13,447 nucleotides of DNA from Pseudomonadota bacterium. GTDB lineage: Bacteria > Pseudomonadota > Gammaproteobacteria > Xanthomonadales > Xanthomonadaceae. The stretch covers positions 1 through 13,447 of the forward strand of contig JAEWZE010000197.1 of assembly GCA_023395465.1 (NCBI GenBank). Reading direction: 5' to 3'. Below the pieces are notes generated by a model. It saw only the letters and a program-made list of their open reading frames with translations, ran no database searches and was not told the DNA's origin. Positions 1 through 6,376 of the stretch are shown here, piece after piece (position 1 is the stretch's first letter; every line of letters begins with the position of its first letter). The position numbers and the translations under genes were made by a program.

Positions 1-14
1 AATCCCGAATCCCG

Positions 15-35
15 GCGGACGCCTACAGCGTCCGC
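15..35 (-). other. hairpin spanning the infB stop codon
   Basis: A perfect 8-bp inverted repeat (GCGGACGC and GCGTCCGC) is separated by five bases, and the TAG stop codon of infB lies in the loop. No T-run follows on the minus strand (the next bases are CGGGATTCGG), so it does not look like an efficient intrinsic terminator. It could be a processing or mRNA-stabilising stem between infB and the next operon gene, which lies outside the window (rbfA in related genomes). The inverted repeat is visible directly; the role is inference. Confidence 0.5.
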
Positions 36-2614
36 TGGACCTCGATGCGCTCGAAGCACTCGATCTGGTCGCCCGGCTTGACGTCGTTGTAGGCCTTCAC
101 CGCGATGCCGCACTCGGTGCCGTTGCGCACTTCCTCGACGTTCTCCTTGAAGCGGCGCAGAGATTCGAGTTCGCCCTCGAAAACCACCGTGTTGTCGCGG
201 AGCACGCGGATCGGACGGTTCTTGCGGACCACGCCCTCGACCACGATCGAGCCGGCGACGGCACCGAACTTGGAGCTGCGGAACACGTCGCGGACCTCGG
301 CGATGCCGATGATCTGCTCGCGGATCTCCACGCCCAGGATGCCGGAGGCCACCTGCTTCACCTGGTCGATCACGTCGTAGATGATCGAGAAGTAGCGCAG
401 GTCCAGTCCGCTGTTCTCGATGACCTTGCGCGCCGAGGCGTCGGCACGGACGTTGAAGCCGATGATCGTGGCCTTGGCGGTAGCCGCGGCATTGGCGTCG
501 GACTCGGTGATGCCGCCCACGCCAGAGACGATCACGTTGATGCGGATCTGCTCGTTCGACAGCGCGGTGACGGCCTGGCGCAGCGCCTCCACCGAACCCT
601 GCACGTCGGCCTTGATGACCAGGTTGAGCTGCTGCTGCGCCTCGCCCTGGCCCATCTGGGCCATGATGTCTTCCATGCGGTTGCCGGCCTGCGCCACCAG
701 GCGCAGTTCGCGGCGCTTGGCCTCGCGCTGCTGGGCCACGTCCTTGGCCAGGCGCTCGTCCGCGACCACGACGAAGTCGTCGCCCGCGTCCGGCACGCCC
801 GACAGGCCGAGCACCTGCACCGGGATCGAGGGCCCGGCGCTGGCGACCTGCGACCCGGTTTCGTCGAACAGCGCGCGCACGCGGCCGAACTGCACGCCGC
901 ACACCAGGTAGTCGCCCTTCTCCAGCAGGCCCTGCTGCACCAGCACGGTCGCGATCGGGCCGCGGCCCTTGTCCAGCGAGGACTCGATGACCGTTCCCGA
1001 GGCGCGGCCTTCGGACACGGCGCGGAGTTCGAGCACCTCGGCCTGCAGCGAGATCGCGTCGAGCAGGTTGTCCACGCCCTGGCCGGTCTTGGCCGACAGC
1101 TCGACCATCTGCGTGTCGCCGCCGAAGTCCTCGGCGACGAGATCGTGGGCGAGCAGTTCGTTCTTGATCCGCTCCGGATCGGCGTCGGACTTGTCGACCT
1201 TGTTGATCGCCACGATCAGCGGCACCTTGGCCGCCTTCGCGTGCTGGATCGCCTCGATCGTCTGCGGCATCACGCCGTCGTCGGCCGCGACCACCAGCAC
1301 CACGATGTCGGTGAGCTTGGCGCCGCGCGCGCGCATCGAACTGAACGCGGCATGGCCCGGGGTGTCGAGGAAGCTGACCACGCCCTTGTCGGTTTCGACG
1401 TGGTAGGCGCCGATGTGCTGGGTGATGCCACCGGCCTCGCCGGTGGCGATCCTGGTGCGGCGGATGTAGTCCAGCAGCGAGGTCTTGCCGTGGTCGACGT
1501 GACCCATGATCGTGACCACCGGCGGACGCTGCGACGCTTCGCCGCCCGCGCCTTCGACGTGGGCCAGCAGCTCGGACTCGGCGTCGTTGGCTTCGGCCGC
1601 GACCGCCTTGTGGCCCAGCTCCTCGACCACCAGCACGGCGGTGTCGTGGTCGATGCTCTGGGTGATGGTGGCCATCACGCCCATCTTGAACAGCGCCTTG
1701 ACCACGTCGCCGCCCTTGAGCGCGAGCTTCGAGGCCAGGTCGGCCACGGTGATCGCCTCGCCGATCGCCACTTCGCGCACCACCGGCGCGGTCGGACGCT
1801 CGAACCCGTGCGGACCGGCGCCGCTGCGCGACTGCTCGACCTGGCGACGCGACCGCGGCTTGCTGCTGCGCGTGTTGCTGCGGCGCGCGCGCTCGGTCGC
1901 GCTCAGGTGCAGCTGGCCGGCGAAGCGCGCCGTGCTGTCGTCGTCCTCGACGCCCGCCACCATCGCGTGCGAGCCGCGGTTGCCCTTGTGCTTGGGACCG
2001 GCGTTGCGCTCGTCGCGCGCCGGCGGCGGCTTGGGATGGCCGTGGCCATGCGCCGGCTTGCGCGCGGCGGCATCGGCCTCGGGCGCGGCGACAGCCTGTT
2101 CGGCTTCCTTGCGCAGGCGTTCGGCCTCGGCCTCCTGCTGGCGCTTGAGTTCGGCCGCCTCATCGGCGCGACGCTGGTCTTCCTCGGCCAGGCGCTGCTG
2201 CTCGGACAGGTTGCGCTGGCGCGACTCCTCGAGCTTGCGCAGGATCTCGGCCTGCTCGTCGTTCACCGGCGCGGCGGGGCCCTTCGCGGCTTCGGCGGTC
2301 GGCTTGACCAGCGTGACCTTGCGGCGCACCACCACGTCGACGGTCGAGCGGTTCTTGCCGCCGCCAACGGTGAGCTCCTGCTTGCGGGTGCGGCTGAGCG
2401 TGATCTTCTTCGGCGCCACGGCCTCTTCGGCAGGCTTCTCGTCCTTGCCATGGGTGCGGCGCAGGAAGCCGAGCAGCTTGACCTTCTCGGTGCTGGTGAC
2501 GACCTGGTCGGGATCGTTGAACGCCATGCCCGCTTCGGACAGCTGTTCCAGCAGCTTCTCCACCGGCGTGTTGACCAGGGCGGCGAGCTTGCGGATGGTG
2601 GTTTGTTGCGACAT
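23..2614 (-). CDS. infB: translation initiation factor IF-2
   Basis: IF-2 is the GTPase that recruits initiator fMet-tRNA to the 30S subunit and promotes joining of the 50S subunit in the cytoplasm. The 863-residue protein has an IF2_N domain at about 1-52, a long charged, coiled-coil-like linker rich in Glu, Arg and Ala, and a second IF2_N domain at about 286-336. The G domain follows with G1 GHVDHGKT (371-378), switch region GITQHIGAY (396-404), G3 DTPGH (417-421), G4 NKVD (471-474) and G5 SAK (507-509). The C-terminal beta-barrel, IF-2 domain III and fMet-binding barrel complete the usual layout. The frame is open to 2656, but ATG at 2614 is chosen because it begins the conserved MSQQTTIRKLA and has AGGA five bases upstream. 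It is the third gene after rimP and nusA. Shorter isoforms from internal starts are known in enterobacteria; I cannot tell here. Confidence 0.98.
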   Translation of the reverse strand: MSQQTTIRKLAALVNTPVEKLLEQLSEAGMAFNDPDQVVTSTEKVKLLGFLRRTHGKDEKPAEEAVAPKKITLSRTRKQELTVGGGKNRSTVDVVVRRKVTLVKPTAEAAKGPAAPVNDEQAEILRKLEESRQRNLSEQQRLAEEDQRRADEAAELKRQQEAEAERLRKEAEQAVAAPEADAAARKPAHGHGHPKPPPARDERNAGPKHKGNRGSHAMVAGVEDDDSTARFAGQLHLSATERARRSNTRSSKPRSRRQVEQSRSGAGPHGFERPTAPVVREVAIGEAITVADLASKLALKGGDVVKALFKMGVMATITQSIDHDTAVLVVEELGHKAVAAEANDAESELLAHVEGAGGEASQRPPVVTIMGHVDHGKTSLLDYIRRTRIATGEAGGITQHIGAYHVETDKGVVSFLDTPGHAAFSSMRARGAKLTDIVVLVVAADDGVMPQTIEAIQHAKAAKVPLIVAINKVDKSDADPERIKNELLAHDLVAEDFGGDTQMVELSAKTGQGVDNLLDAISLQAEVLELRAVSEGRASGTVIESSLDKGRGPIATVLVQQGLLEKGDYLVCGVQFGRVRALFDETGSQVASAGPSIPVQVLGLSGVPDAGDDFVVVADERLAKDVAQQREAKRRELRLVAQAGNRMEDIMAQMGQGEAQQQLNLVIKADVQGSVEALRQAVTALSNEQIRINVIVSGVGGITESDANAAATAKATIIGFNVRADASARKVIENSGLDLRYFSIIYDVIDQVKQVASGILGVEIREQIIGIAEVRDVFRSSKFGAVAGSIVVEGVVRKNRPIRVLRDNTVVFEGELESLRRFKENVEEVRNGTECGIAVKAYNDVKPGDQIECFERIEVQRTL

Positions 2615-2619
2615 TCGGG

Positions 2620-2623
2620 TCCT
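2620..2623 (-). promoter_or_regulatory. ribosome binding site deciding the infB start
   Basis: AGGA on the minus strand sits five bases before the ATG at 2614. It supports this start over the more distal in-frame start at 2656, which would add 14 unconserved residues. Confidence 0.6.
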
Positions 2624-2709
2624 ATGCTCTGTTTGGCGCCCCCTCGCCGAGAGCAAGGGAAGCGCGGATTCTAAGCCCTGATCGGTGCAGGGCGGCGTTC
2701 ATCGCGTGG

Positions 2710-4221
2710 TCATTCGCCGCGCTCCAGGCGTGCGATTTCCTCGGCGCGGGCAGCCAGGATCAGCGCCGCGGCGCGTTCCCCGTCGAGTCCCTCGATGCCG
2801 AATTCGAGCACTTCGTCCGCCGCCAGGTCGGACAGTTCCTCGCTGGTACGCACACCGTGCGAGGCCAGCGCATAGGCGGTTTCGTCGTCCATGCCTTCCA
2901 GCGCCAGCAGGTCCTCGGCCGGCGCGTTCTCGTCGAGCTCCTCCTCGACCGCGAGCGCGTCGTTGAGCAACGCGTCGCGGGCGCGGGCGCGCAGTTCCTC
3001 GACGATGTCCTCGTCGAAGCCCTCCACCGCCAGCAGCTCGCCGACCGGCACGTAGGCGATTTCCTCGACCGTGCCGAAGCCTTCCGACACCAGGATGCCG
3101 GCGATTTCCTCGTCGACCTCGAGCTTTTCCTGGAACAGGGCGCGTGCGGCGGCCTGCTCGGCCTCCGACTTCGCCGTGACCTGGTCTTGGGTCATTACGT
3201 TCAGCTGCCAGCCGGTGAGGCGGCTGGCCAGGCGCACGTTCTGGCCGCCCTTGCCGATCGCCTGGGCGAGCTTGTCCTCGGCCACGGCCAGGTCCATCGA
3301 GTGCTTGTCCTCGTCGACGACGATGGACTGCACCTCGGCCGGCGCCATCGCGTTGATCACGAACTGCGCCGGGTTGTCCGACCACAGCACGATGTCCACG
3401 CGCTCGCCGTTGAGTTCGTTGCTCACCGCCTGCACGCGCGACCCGCGCATGCCGATGCAGGCGCCGATCGGATCGGTGCGGTTGTCGTAGGCGATGACCG
3501 CGATCTTGGCGCGGTCGCCCGGATCACGCGCGCAGGCCTTGATCTCGACCAGGCCCTGGCCGACTTCCGGCACTTCGAGCTTGAACAGTTCCATCATGAA
3601 CTCGGGCGCGGCGCGGCTGATGAACAGCTGCGGGCCACGGGGTTCGCTGCGCACGTCGAACAGGTAGCCGCGGATGCGGTCGCCGGCGCGCACGATGTCG
3701 CGCGGGATGGCCTTGTCCTTGGGGATGAACGCTTCGGCGTTGCCGCCCAGGTCGACGTAGACGTTGCCGCGCTCCACGCGCTTGACCACGCCGGTGACCA
3801 GTTCACCGATGCGGTCCTTCCACGCGTCCACCACCTGCTGGCGCTCGGCTTCGCGCACGCGCTGCACGATCACCTGCTTGGCGGCCTGCGCGGCGATGCG
3901 GCCGAAGTCGACGTTCTCGATCTGCTCTTCGATGTAGTCGCCGACCTCGACGCCTTCGACTTCGTCGACCGCGTCCATCAGGCGGATCTGGCGATCCGGC
4001 GATTCCATCACCACGTCGTCGGCCACCACTTCCCAGCGGCGGAACGTCTCGTAGCTGCCATCCTTCGCGTCGATCGACACGCGGGTCAGCACGTCCTGGT
4101 CGAGGTAGCGCTTCTTCGCCGCCGTGGCCAGCGCGGCCTCGATCGCTTCCAGGATCACCGACTCGGGAACGCCCTTCTCGTTGGCGACGGCGTCCACGAC
4201 CAACAACAGTTCTTTGCTCAT
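2710..4221 (-). CDS. nusA: transcription termination/antitermination protein NusA
   Basis: NusA binds RNA polymerase and nascent RNA, modulating pausing, intrinsic termination and antitermination. The 503 residues fit the family (about 495 in E. coli) and show all expected parts: an N-terminal RNAP-binding domain (about 1-135), an S1 domain (about 137-200, with GELVTGVVKRVERGNVYVDL), and KH1 and KH2 with GxxG loops at GMRG (257-260) and GKGG (323-326). Two acidic helix-hairpin-helix repeats at about 365-430 and 435-500 match the C-terminal AR1/AR2 of gammaproteobacteria. The ATG at 4221 follows GAGG with ten bases between. Spacing is about 100 bp to rimP upstream and 95 bp to infB downstream, with no convincing terminator in either gap, consistent with one rimP-nusA-infB transcript. 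In enterobacteria NusA feeds back on this operon, so the rimP leader is a natural place to look for autoregulation. Confidence 0.98.
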   Translation of the reverse strand: MSKELLLVVDAVANEKGVPESVILEAIEAALATAAKKRYLDQDVLTRVSIDAKDGSYETFRRWEVVADDVVMESPDRQIRLMDAVDEVEGVEVGDYIEEQIENVDFGRIAAQAAKQVIVQRVREAERQQVVDAWKDRIGELVTGVVKRVERGNVYVDLGGNAEAFIPKDKAIPRDIVRAGDRIRGYLFDVRSEPRGPQLFISRAAPEFMMELFKLEVPEVGQGLVEIKACARDPGDRAKIAVIAYDNRTDPIGACIGMRGSRVQAVSNELNGERVDIVLWSDNPAQFVINAMAPAEVQSIVVDEDKHSMDLAVAEDKLAQAIGKGGQNVRLASRLTGWQLNVMTQDQVTAKSEAEQAAARALFQEKLEVDEEIAGILVSEGFGTVEEIAYVPVGELLAVEGFDEDIVEELRARARDALLNDALAVEEELDENAPAEDLLALEGMDDETAYALASHGVRTSEELSDLAADEVLEFGIEGLDGERAAALILAARAEEIARLERGE

Positions 4222-4264
4222 CTATGTAAGACCTCTGAAAACCGGCTTGATCCTGTCATCACTC

Positions 4265-4314
4265 CCGGACGCTGCGCCCGGTCCCTCGTGCCGCGCCGCA
4301 AAACGCCCGGCACG
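4265..4314 (-). other. tandem GC-rich hairpins in the rimP-nusA spacer
   Basis: The roughly 100-bp gap between rimP and nusA holds a 7-bp stem (4287-4293 with 4308-4314, CGTGCCG/CGGCACG) and, closer to nusA, a shorter CCGG stem (4265-4268 with 4278-4281). Neither is followed by a T-run on the minus strand, so readthrough into nusA is expected. They may be RNase processing or mRNA-stability elements. Only the inverted repeats are seen; function is inference. Confidence 0.35.
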
Positions 4315-4322
4315 GCGGAAAA

Positions 4323-4904
4323 TCAGTCGCGCCGCGGCTTGGCCGCGCGCCGTCCCGGCGCCTTGCGCCCCGGCTTGCCCGGGCGGGCGTCGCCGCCGGG
4401 CAGATCGCGCGCCGGTGCGTAGCCCAGCGCCGCCCAATCCGGCACCAGGCGCGCCTTGTCGATGTTGTCGGCCGACACTTCGAACGGTTGGCCGTCGATG
4501 TCGAACACGATCGTTCCGCCATCGACCGAGACGATCGTGCCGGTCAGCCGGCGGCGGCCGTCCTGCGGCAGCTTCAGGCCGACCTTGGCGCGTTCGCCGG
4601 TGAAGCGCGCGAACTGCGCAGCATCGAACAGCGGCCGGTCCACGCCCGGCGAGGAGACTTCCAGCGTGTAGTTGCCGGAGATCGGATCCTCGACGTCGAG
4701 CTGCGCGGACACCTCGCGGCTGACCGCTTCGCAATCCTCGATCGTGACGACCCGGTCGGCGGACTCCGCCTGCGGCACGTCGATGTACAGGCGCACCAGC
4801 GAGCCGCCCGGCGCGGGCAGGTACTCGATGCCAAGCAGTTGCAGCCCCAACGATTCCACCGTGGGCGCAAGCAGCGTGCTGATCTGTGTCGCCTTGTCCG
4901 TCAC
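4323..4904 (-). CDS. rimP: ribosome maturation factor RimP
   Basis: RimP (formerly YhbC) assists maturation of the 30S ribosomal subunit. The 193-residue product has the N-terminal alpha/beta domain at about 1-90, including the family signature LEVSSPGVDRPL at 81-92, and the SH3-like C-terminal domain at about 93-156. The E. coli protein has about 150 residues; here an extra tail of roughly 35 residues (from about 158) is rich in Gly and Pro, with ten Arg/Lys in the last 28, and looks disordered. It may contact rRNA (inference). The start is GTG at 4904, the first usable start in this frame; upstream the frame stays open to a stop at the promoter but has no ATG, GTG or TTG. It is the first gene of the rimP-nusA-infB cluster and has a long structured leader. 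Confidence 0.96.
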   Translation of the reverse strand: MTDKATQISTLLAPTVESLGLQLLGIEYLPAPGGSLVRLYIDVPQAESADRVVTIEDCEAVSREVSAQLDVEDPISGNYTLEVSSPGVDRPLFDAAQFARFTGERAKVGLKLPQDGRRRLTGTIVSVDGGTIVFDIDGQPFEVSADNIDKARLVPDWAALGYAPARDLPGGDARPGKPGRKAPGRRAAKPRRD

Positions 4905-4927
4905 GTCGCGTCGTTCAACCTTGTCCA

Positions 4928-4955
4928 GATCGCCAGAAAGCCGATCGCCAGAAAC
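4928..4955 (-). repeat. tandem 12-bp direct repeat just upstream of rimP
   Basis: GATCGCCAGAAA (plus-strand reading) occurs at 4928-4939 and again at 4943-4954, a 15-bp period. It lies between the leader's last hairpin and the rimP start. A third copy of the core (ATCGCCAGAAAC) lies at 6297-6308, downstream of the tRNA terminator. It could be a protein or RNA binding site, or a trace of a small duplication. Confidence 0.6.
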
Positions 4956-5164
4956 AGCAAAGGGCCCGATGGGCCCCTTGTCCTGAATGTCCGGCCAGAG
5001 CCGGATTTCGGTATCGAGGCAAGCAGTGACCTCGATGAAGCCCGGTTTCCAGGCGCCATCGCGAGGCTTCAGCGCCAGCGATGACCCGGTGAAACCAGTA
5101 GCGCGCGCGCTCCATCCTGACCTGCAGAGCCGTCCAGGGTGCCGCTGCGCCGCGCAAGCCCGGA
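4944..5164 (-). ncRNA. structured rimP leader RNA, candidate attenuator
   Basis: The stretch between the proposed promoter at 5165-5193 and rimP would be transcribed as a leader of about 250 nt. Four inverted repeats follow each other in transcript order. SL1 (5044-5096) has an outer GGTTTC/GAAACC stem and an inner CATCGC/GCGATG stem across an internal loop. SL2 (5013-5036) is a 7-bp ATCGAGG stem with a 10-nt loop, SL3 (4990-5005) a 6-bp TCCGGC stem with a 4-nt loop, and SL4 (4958-4980) is a GC-rich terminator-like hairpin. As I recall it, a rimP-leader attenuator ahead of rimP-nusA-infB has been described in gammaproteobacteria; whether this sequence matches that family needs a covariance-model search. 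An independent small RNA of about 200 nt ending at SL4 is the alternative. The pairing is seen; regulation is inferred. Confidence 0.5.
4958..4980 (-). terminator. attenuator-like hairpin upstream of rimP
   Basis: On the minus strand a 10-bp stem (one G-U pair) closes a 3-nt ATC loop: CAAGGGGCCC pairs with GGGCCCTTTG. The T-run is short and mostly inside the stem, and the downstream sequence CTGTTTCTGG is only moderately T-rich, so termination is probably partial. Its position 54 bases before rimP suits an attenuator in the leader. It could instead be the terminator of the upstream secreted-protein gene. Confidence 0.55.
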
Positions 5165-5193
5165 ATCATAGCGGCTGGCCGCGGGCAAGTCCA
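5165..5193 (-). promoter_or_regulatory. sigma70-type promoter for the rimP-nusA-infB operon
   Basis: On the minus strand a -10 TATGAT (5165-5170, 5/6 to consensus) is preceded by a 17-bp spacer and a -35 TGGACT (5188-5193, 4/6). Transcription would begin near 5157, about 250 nt before rimP. It is the best promoter match I found between the secreted-protein gene and rimP. The bases after the -10 (TCCGG) resemble those after the tRNA promoter's -10 (TCCGC). Confidence 0.6.
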
Positions 5194-5374
5194 CCTTTGC
5201 GCCCGTCGCTGCGGTGGCCGCCGCCAGGCGCATCAGCGCCACTCGCAGGCCGCTGCGGGCGGGATCGCCACGCTTCGCCGCACCCGCACCGGATCCGCAC
5301 CGGCTCCGGCGCGGAAACCCGGCGCCCAGCCCCCTGCCGGCGGCCCTGCTCGCACCGGCCCTGCGGTTGCGCAC
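5194..5374. other. intergenic stretch without a recognisable gene
   Basis: About 180 very GC-rich bases lie between the stop of the secreted-protein gene and the rimP promoter. Frames are open on both strands but resemble nothing known and have no convincing start. The stretch has short direct repeats: CCGCACCGG (plus strand) at 5284-5292 and 5295-5303, an 11-bp period, and CGCACCGG again at 5351-5358. I see no clear intrinsic terminator with a T-run for the upstream gene. Confidence 0.4.
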
Positions 5375-6142
5375 TCAGCCGTAGGGCGTGAAACCGGCCG
5401 GGATCGGGCCGACGTGCTGGTCCGCGGCGAGGATTTCGACGAAGTTGGCTGGATGCGAGGTATTGCCACCCACGAGGATCGGGTCCGTGCCTTCGAGGAT
5501 GAACGTGGGACGGGTGCCGGTGGCCGGGTTGCCACCGCCGGCCCAGCCAGCGGTCGTCGACAGCTTCACCCACGCCGCACGCGTCGTGGCGTCGACCGCC
5601 ATCTGCACGACGATGCGCTGGCCCGACGCGCCGGAAAGCGACCCCACCTCCACCTTCGTGTCGCGCGGCAGGCCGTAGTTGGCGTAGGCCACGACCGTCC
5701 ACGCGGACACCGCCTGCGTGGACGCGCCTGCGGCGCCGTAGGAACGACCGGGGTGCGCGGCGTCGCCGAGCTTGCCCACCGCGTCGCCCCACAGCGAGAC
5801 GCCGGCTGCGTGCCGGCCTCCGTGGAAGACGGCGGCTTCGACGTACGTCCGGCCGCTCAAGGGCTTGCGCAGGAAGCCCGTCGCCACCACGTCGGCGCCG
5901 TTGCTGCCGAGGCGCGTTCCGCTTCGCGTCAGCGTTGCGTTGGCGTTGGTGTGGTGGAAGGCCAGTCTTCCGCCCGGGATTCCTGTCGCCGCCGTCGCGG
6001 CGGCGGCGGACCAGTGCGGCGTTGCAGTCGTGAAGCGGGTCGCCGCGGCCGTCGGCCCGGGGACGTCGCCCGCCTCTACGCTGGATCCGAAGCCGCCGCA
6101 CAGGATGCCGGCGGCAAGGAGGACGTGTCGCAGATTGATCAA
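5375..6142 (-). CDS. predicted secreted protein with SPRY/concanavalin-like domain
   Basis: I do not recognise a named gene. From a TTG start at 6142 the 255-residue product opens with a plausible Sec signal peptide: MINLRH, a hydrophobic core, then VEA before Gly25 as the likely signal peptidase I site. The mature part is rich in Gly, Ala and Thr and has no cysteine. Segments near 97-106 (GRTYVEAAVF), 181-193 (MAVDATTRAAWVK), 202-210 (GGGNPATGT) and 248-251 (PAGF) follow the layout of SPRY-like lectin-fold domains found in phage tail-associated and secreted bacterial proteins; this is recall of a pattern, not a search result. The frame is open to 6493, but that would run through the tRNA terminator and the tRNA, so a start below 6310 is required. 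ATG at 6235 (286 residues) is the main alternative but buries the signal sequence; neither start has a strong ribosome binding site. It stands alone between tRNA-Met and rimP. Role unknown; surface or carbohydrate binding is possible. Confidence 0.7.
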   Translation of the reverse strand: MINLRHVLLAAGILCGGFGSSVEAGDVPGPTAAATRFTTATPHWSAAAATAATGIPGGRLAFHHTNANATLTRSGTRLGSNGADVVATGFLRKPLSGRTYVEAAVFHGGRHAAGVSLWGDAVGKLGDAAHPGRSYGAAGASTQAVSAWTVVAYANYGLPRDTKVEVGSLSGASGQRIVVQMAVDATTRAAWVKLSTTAGWAGGGNPATGTRPTFILEGTDPILVGGNTSHPANFVEILAADQHVGPIPAGFTPYG

Positions 6143-6211
6143 GGTCGGCTCGCGGAGATCGGCACGGCGCGCATGATGCCATCGACGCAGGCCGCTTCCG
6201 CACGATTGCGT

Positions 6212-6233
6212 CGCGCCAATGGCGCGTGCACGC
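6212..6233. promoter_or_regulatory. overlapping palindromes upstream of the secreted-protein gene
   Basis: A 15-bp palindrome with 7-bp arms (CGCGCCAATGGCGCG, 6212-6226) overlaps a perfect 10-bp palindrome (GCGTGCACGC, 6224-6233). Both lie in the 170-bp stretch between the tRNA terminator and the TTG start at 6142. I see no convincing -35/-10 pair in this stretch. The palindromes could be an operator for the downstream gene or a chance GC-rich arrangement. If translation began at ATG 6235 they would lie inside the coding region. Confidence 0.3.
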
Positions 6234-6296
6234 ATCGCGAGCGGCCGCCACCCGCAGATCGAGGCGCACGCGACAGGAAATACGCATGCCATCGCC

Positions 6297-6308
6297 ATCG
6301 CCAGAAAC
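6297..6308 (-). repeat. 12-bp repeat shared by the two terminator-like hairpins
   Basis: ATCGCCAGAAAC (plus strand) here is identical to 4944-4955. In minus-strand orientation both copies lie just beyond a GC-rich hairpin: the tRNA terminator here and the rimP leader hairpin there. The two copies bracket the secreted-protein gene and its flanks (about 1.35 kb). Confidence 0.55.
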
Positions 6309-6309
6309 G

Positions 6310-6338
6310 AAAAAGGCGGCCCCGTTTCCAGGGCCGCC
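6310..6338 (-). terminator. intrinsic terminator after the initiator tRNA gene
   Basis: On the minus strand an 8-bp stem GGCGGCCC/GGGCCGCC (6331-6338 with 6315-6322) with an 8-nt loop is followed directly by TTTTT (6310-6314). This is a classic Rho-independent terminator, 39 bases beyond the tRNA CCA end. It should stop transcripts from the tRNA promoter and readthrough from the nuo operon, isolating the secreted-protein gene. Confidence 0.88.
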
Positions 6339-6376
6339 TCTTCGTCATCCACGCCGGAGCAATGCGCGGATATGTT

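Noticed and set aside
2615..2709. Promoter between nusA and infB (TAGAAT near the small CCCTG/CAGGG inverted repeat)
   Set aside because: The -10-like hexamer has no acceptable -35 at 16-18 bp, and cotranscription with nusA is the usual arrangement.
4905..5164. In-frame upstream extension of rimP as extra coding sequence
   Set aside because: The frame is open back to a TGA overlapping the promoter -10 but contains no ATG, GTG or TTG, and the translation resembles nothing I know; the stretch is better explained as a structured leader.
4915..5169. Small 84-codon minus-strand frame overlapping the rimP leader
   Set aside because: No good ribosome binding site, no family resemblance, and its start lies in the promoter -10; it coincides with hairpin-forming leader sequence.
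5194..6376. Integrative element using the tRNA-Met 3' end as attachment site
   Set aside because: I found no copy of the tRNA 3' end (for example CCTGCCCCCGCTACCA) downstream and no integrase or other mobility gene.
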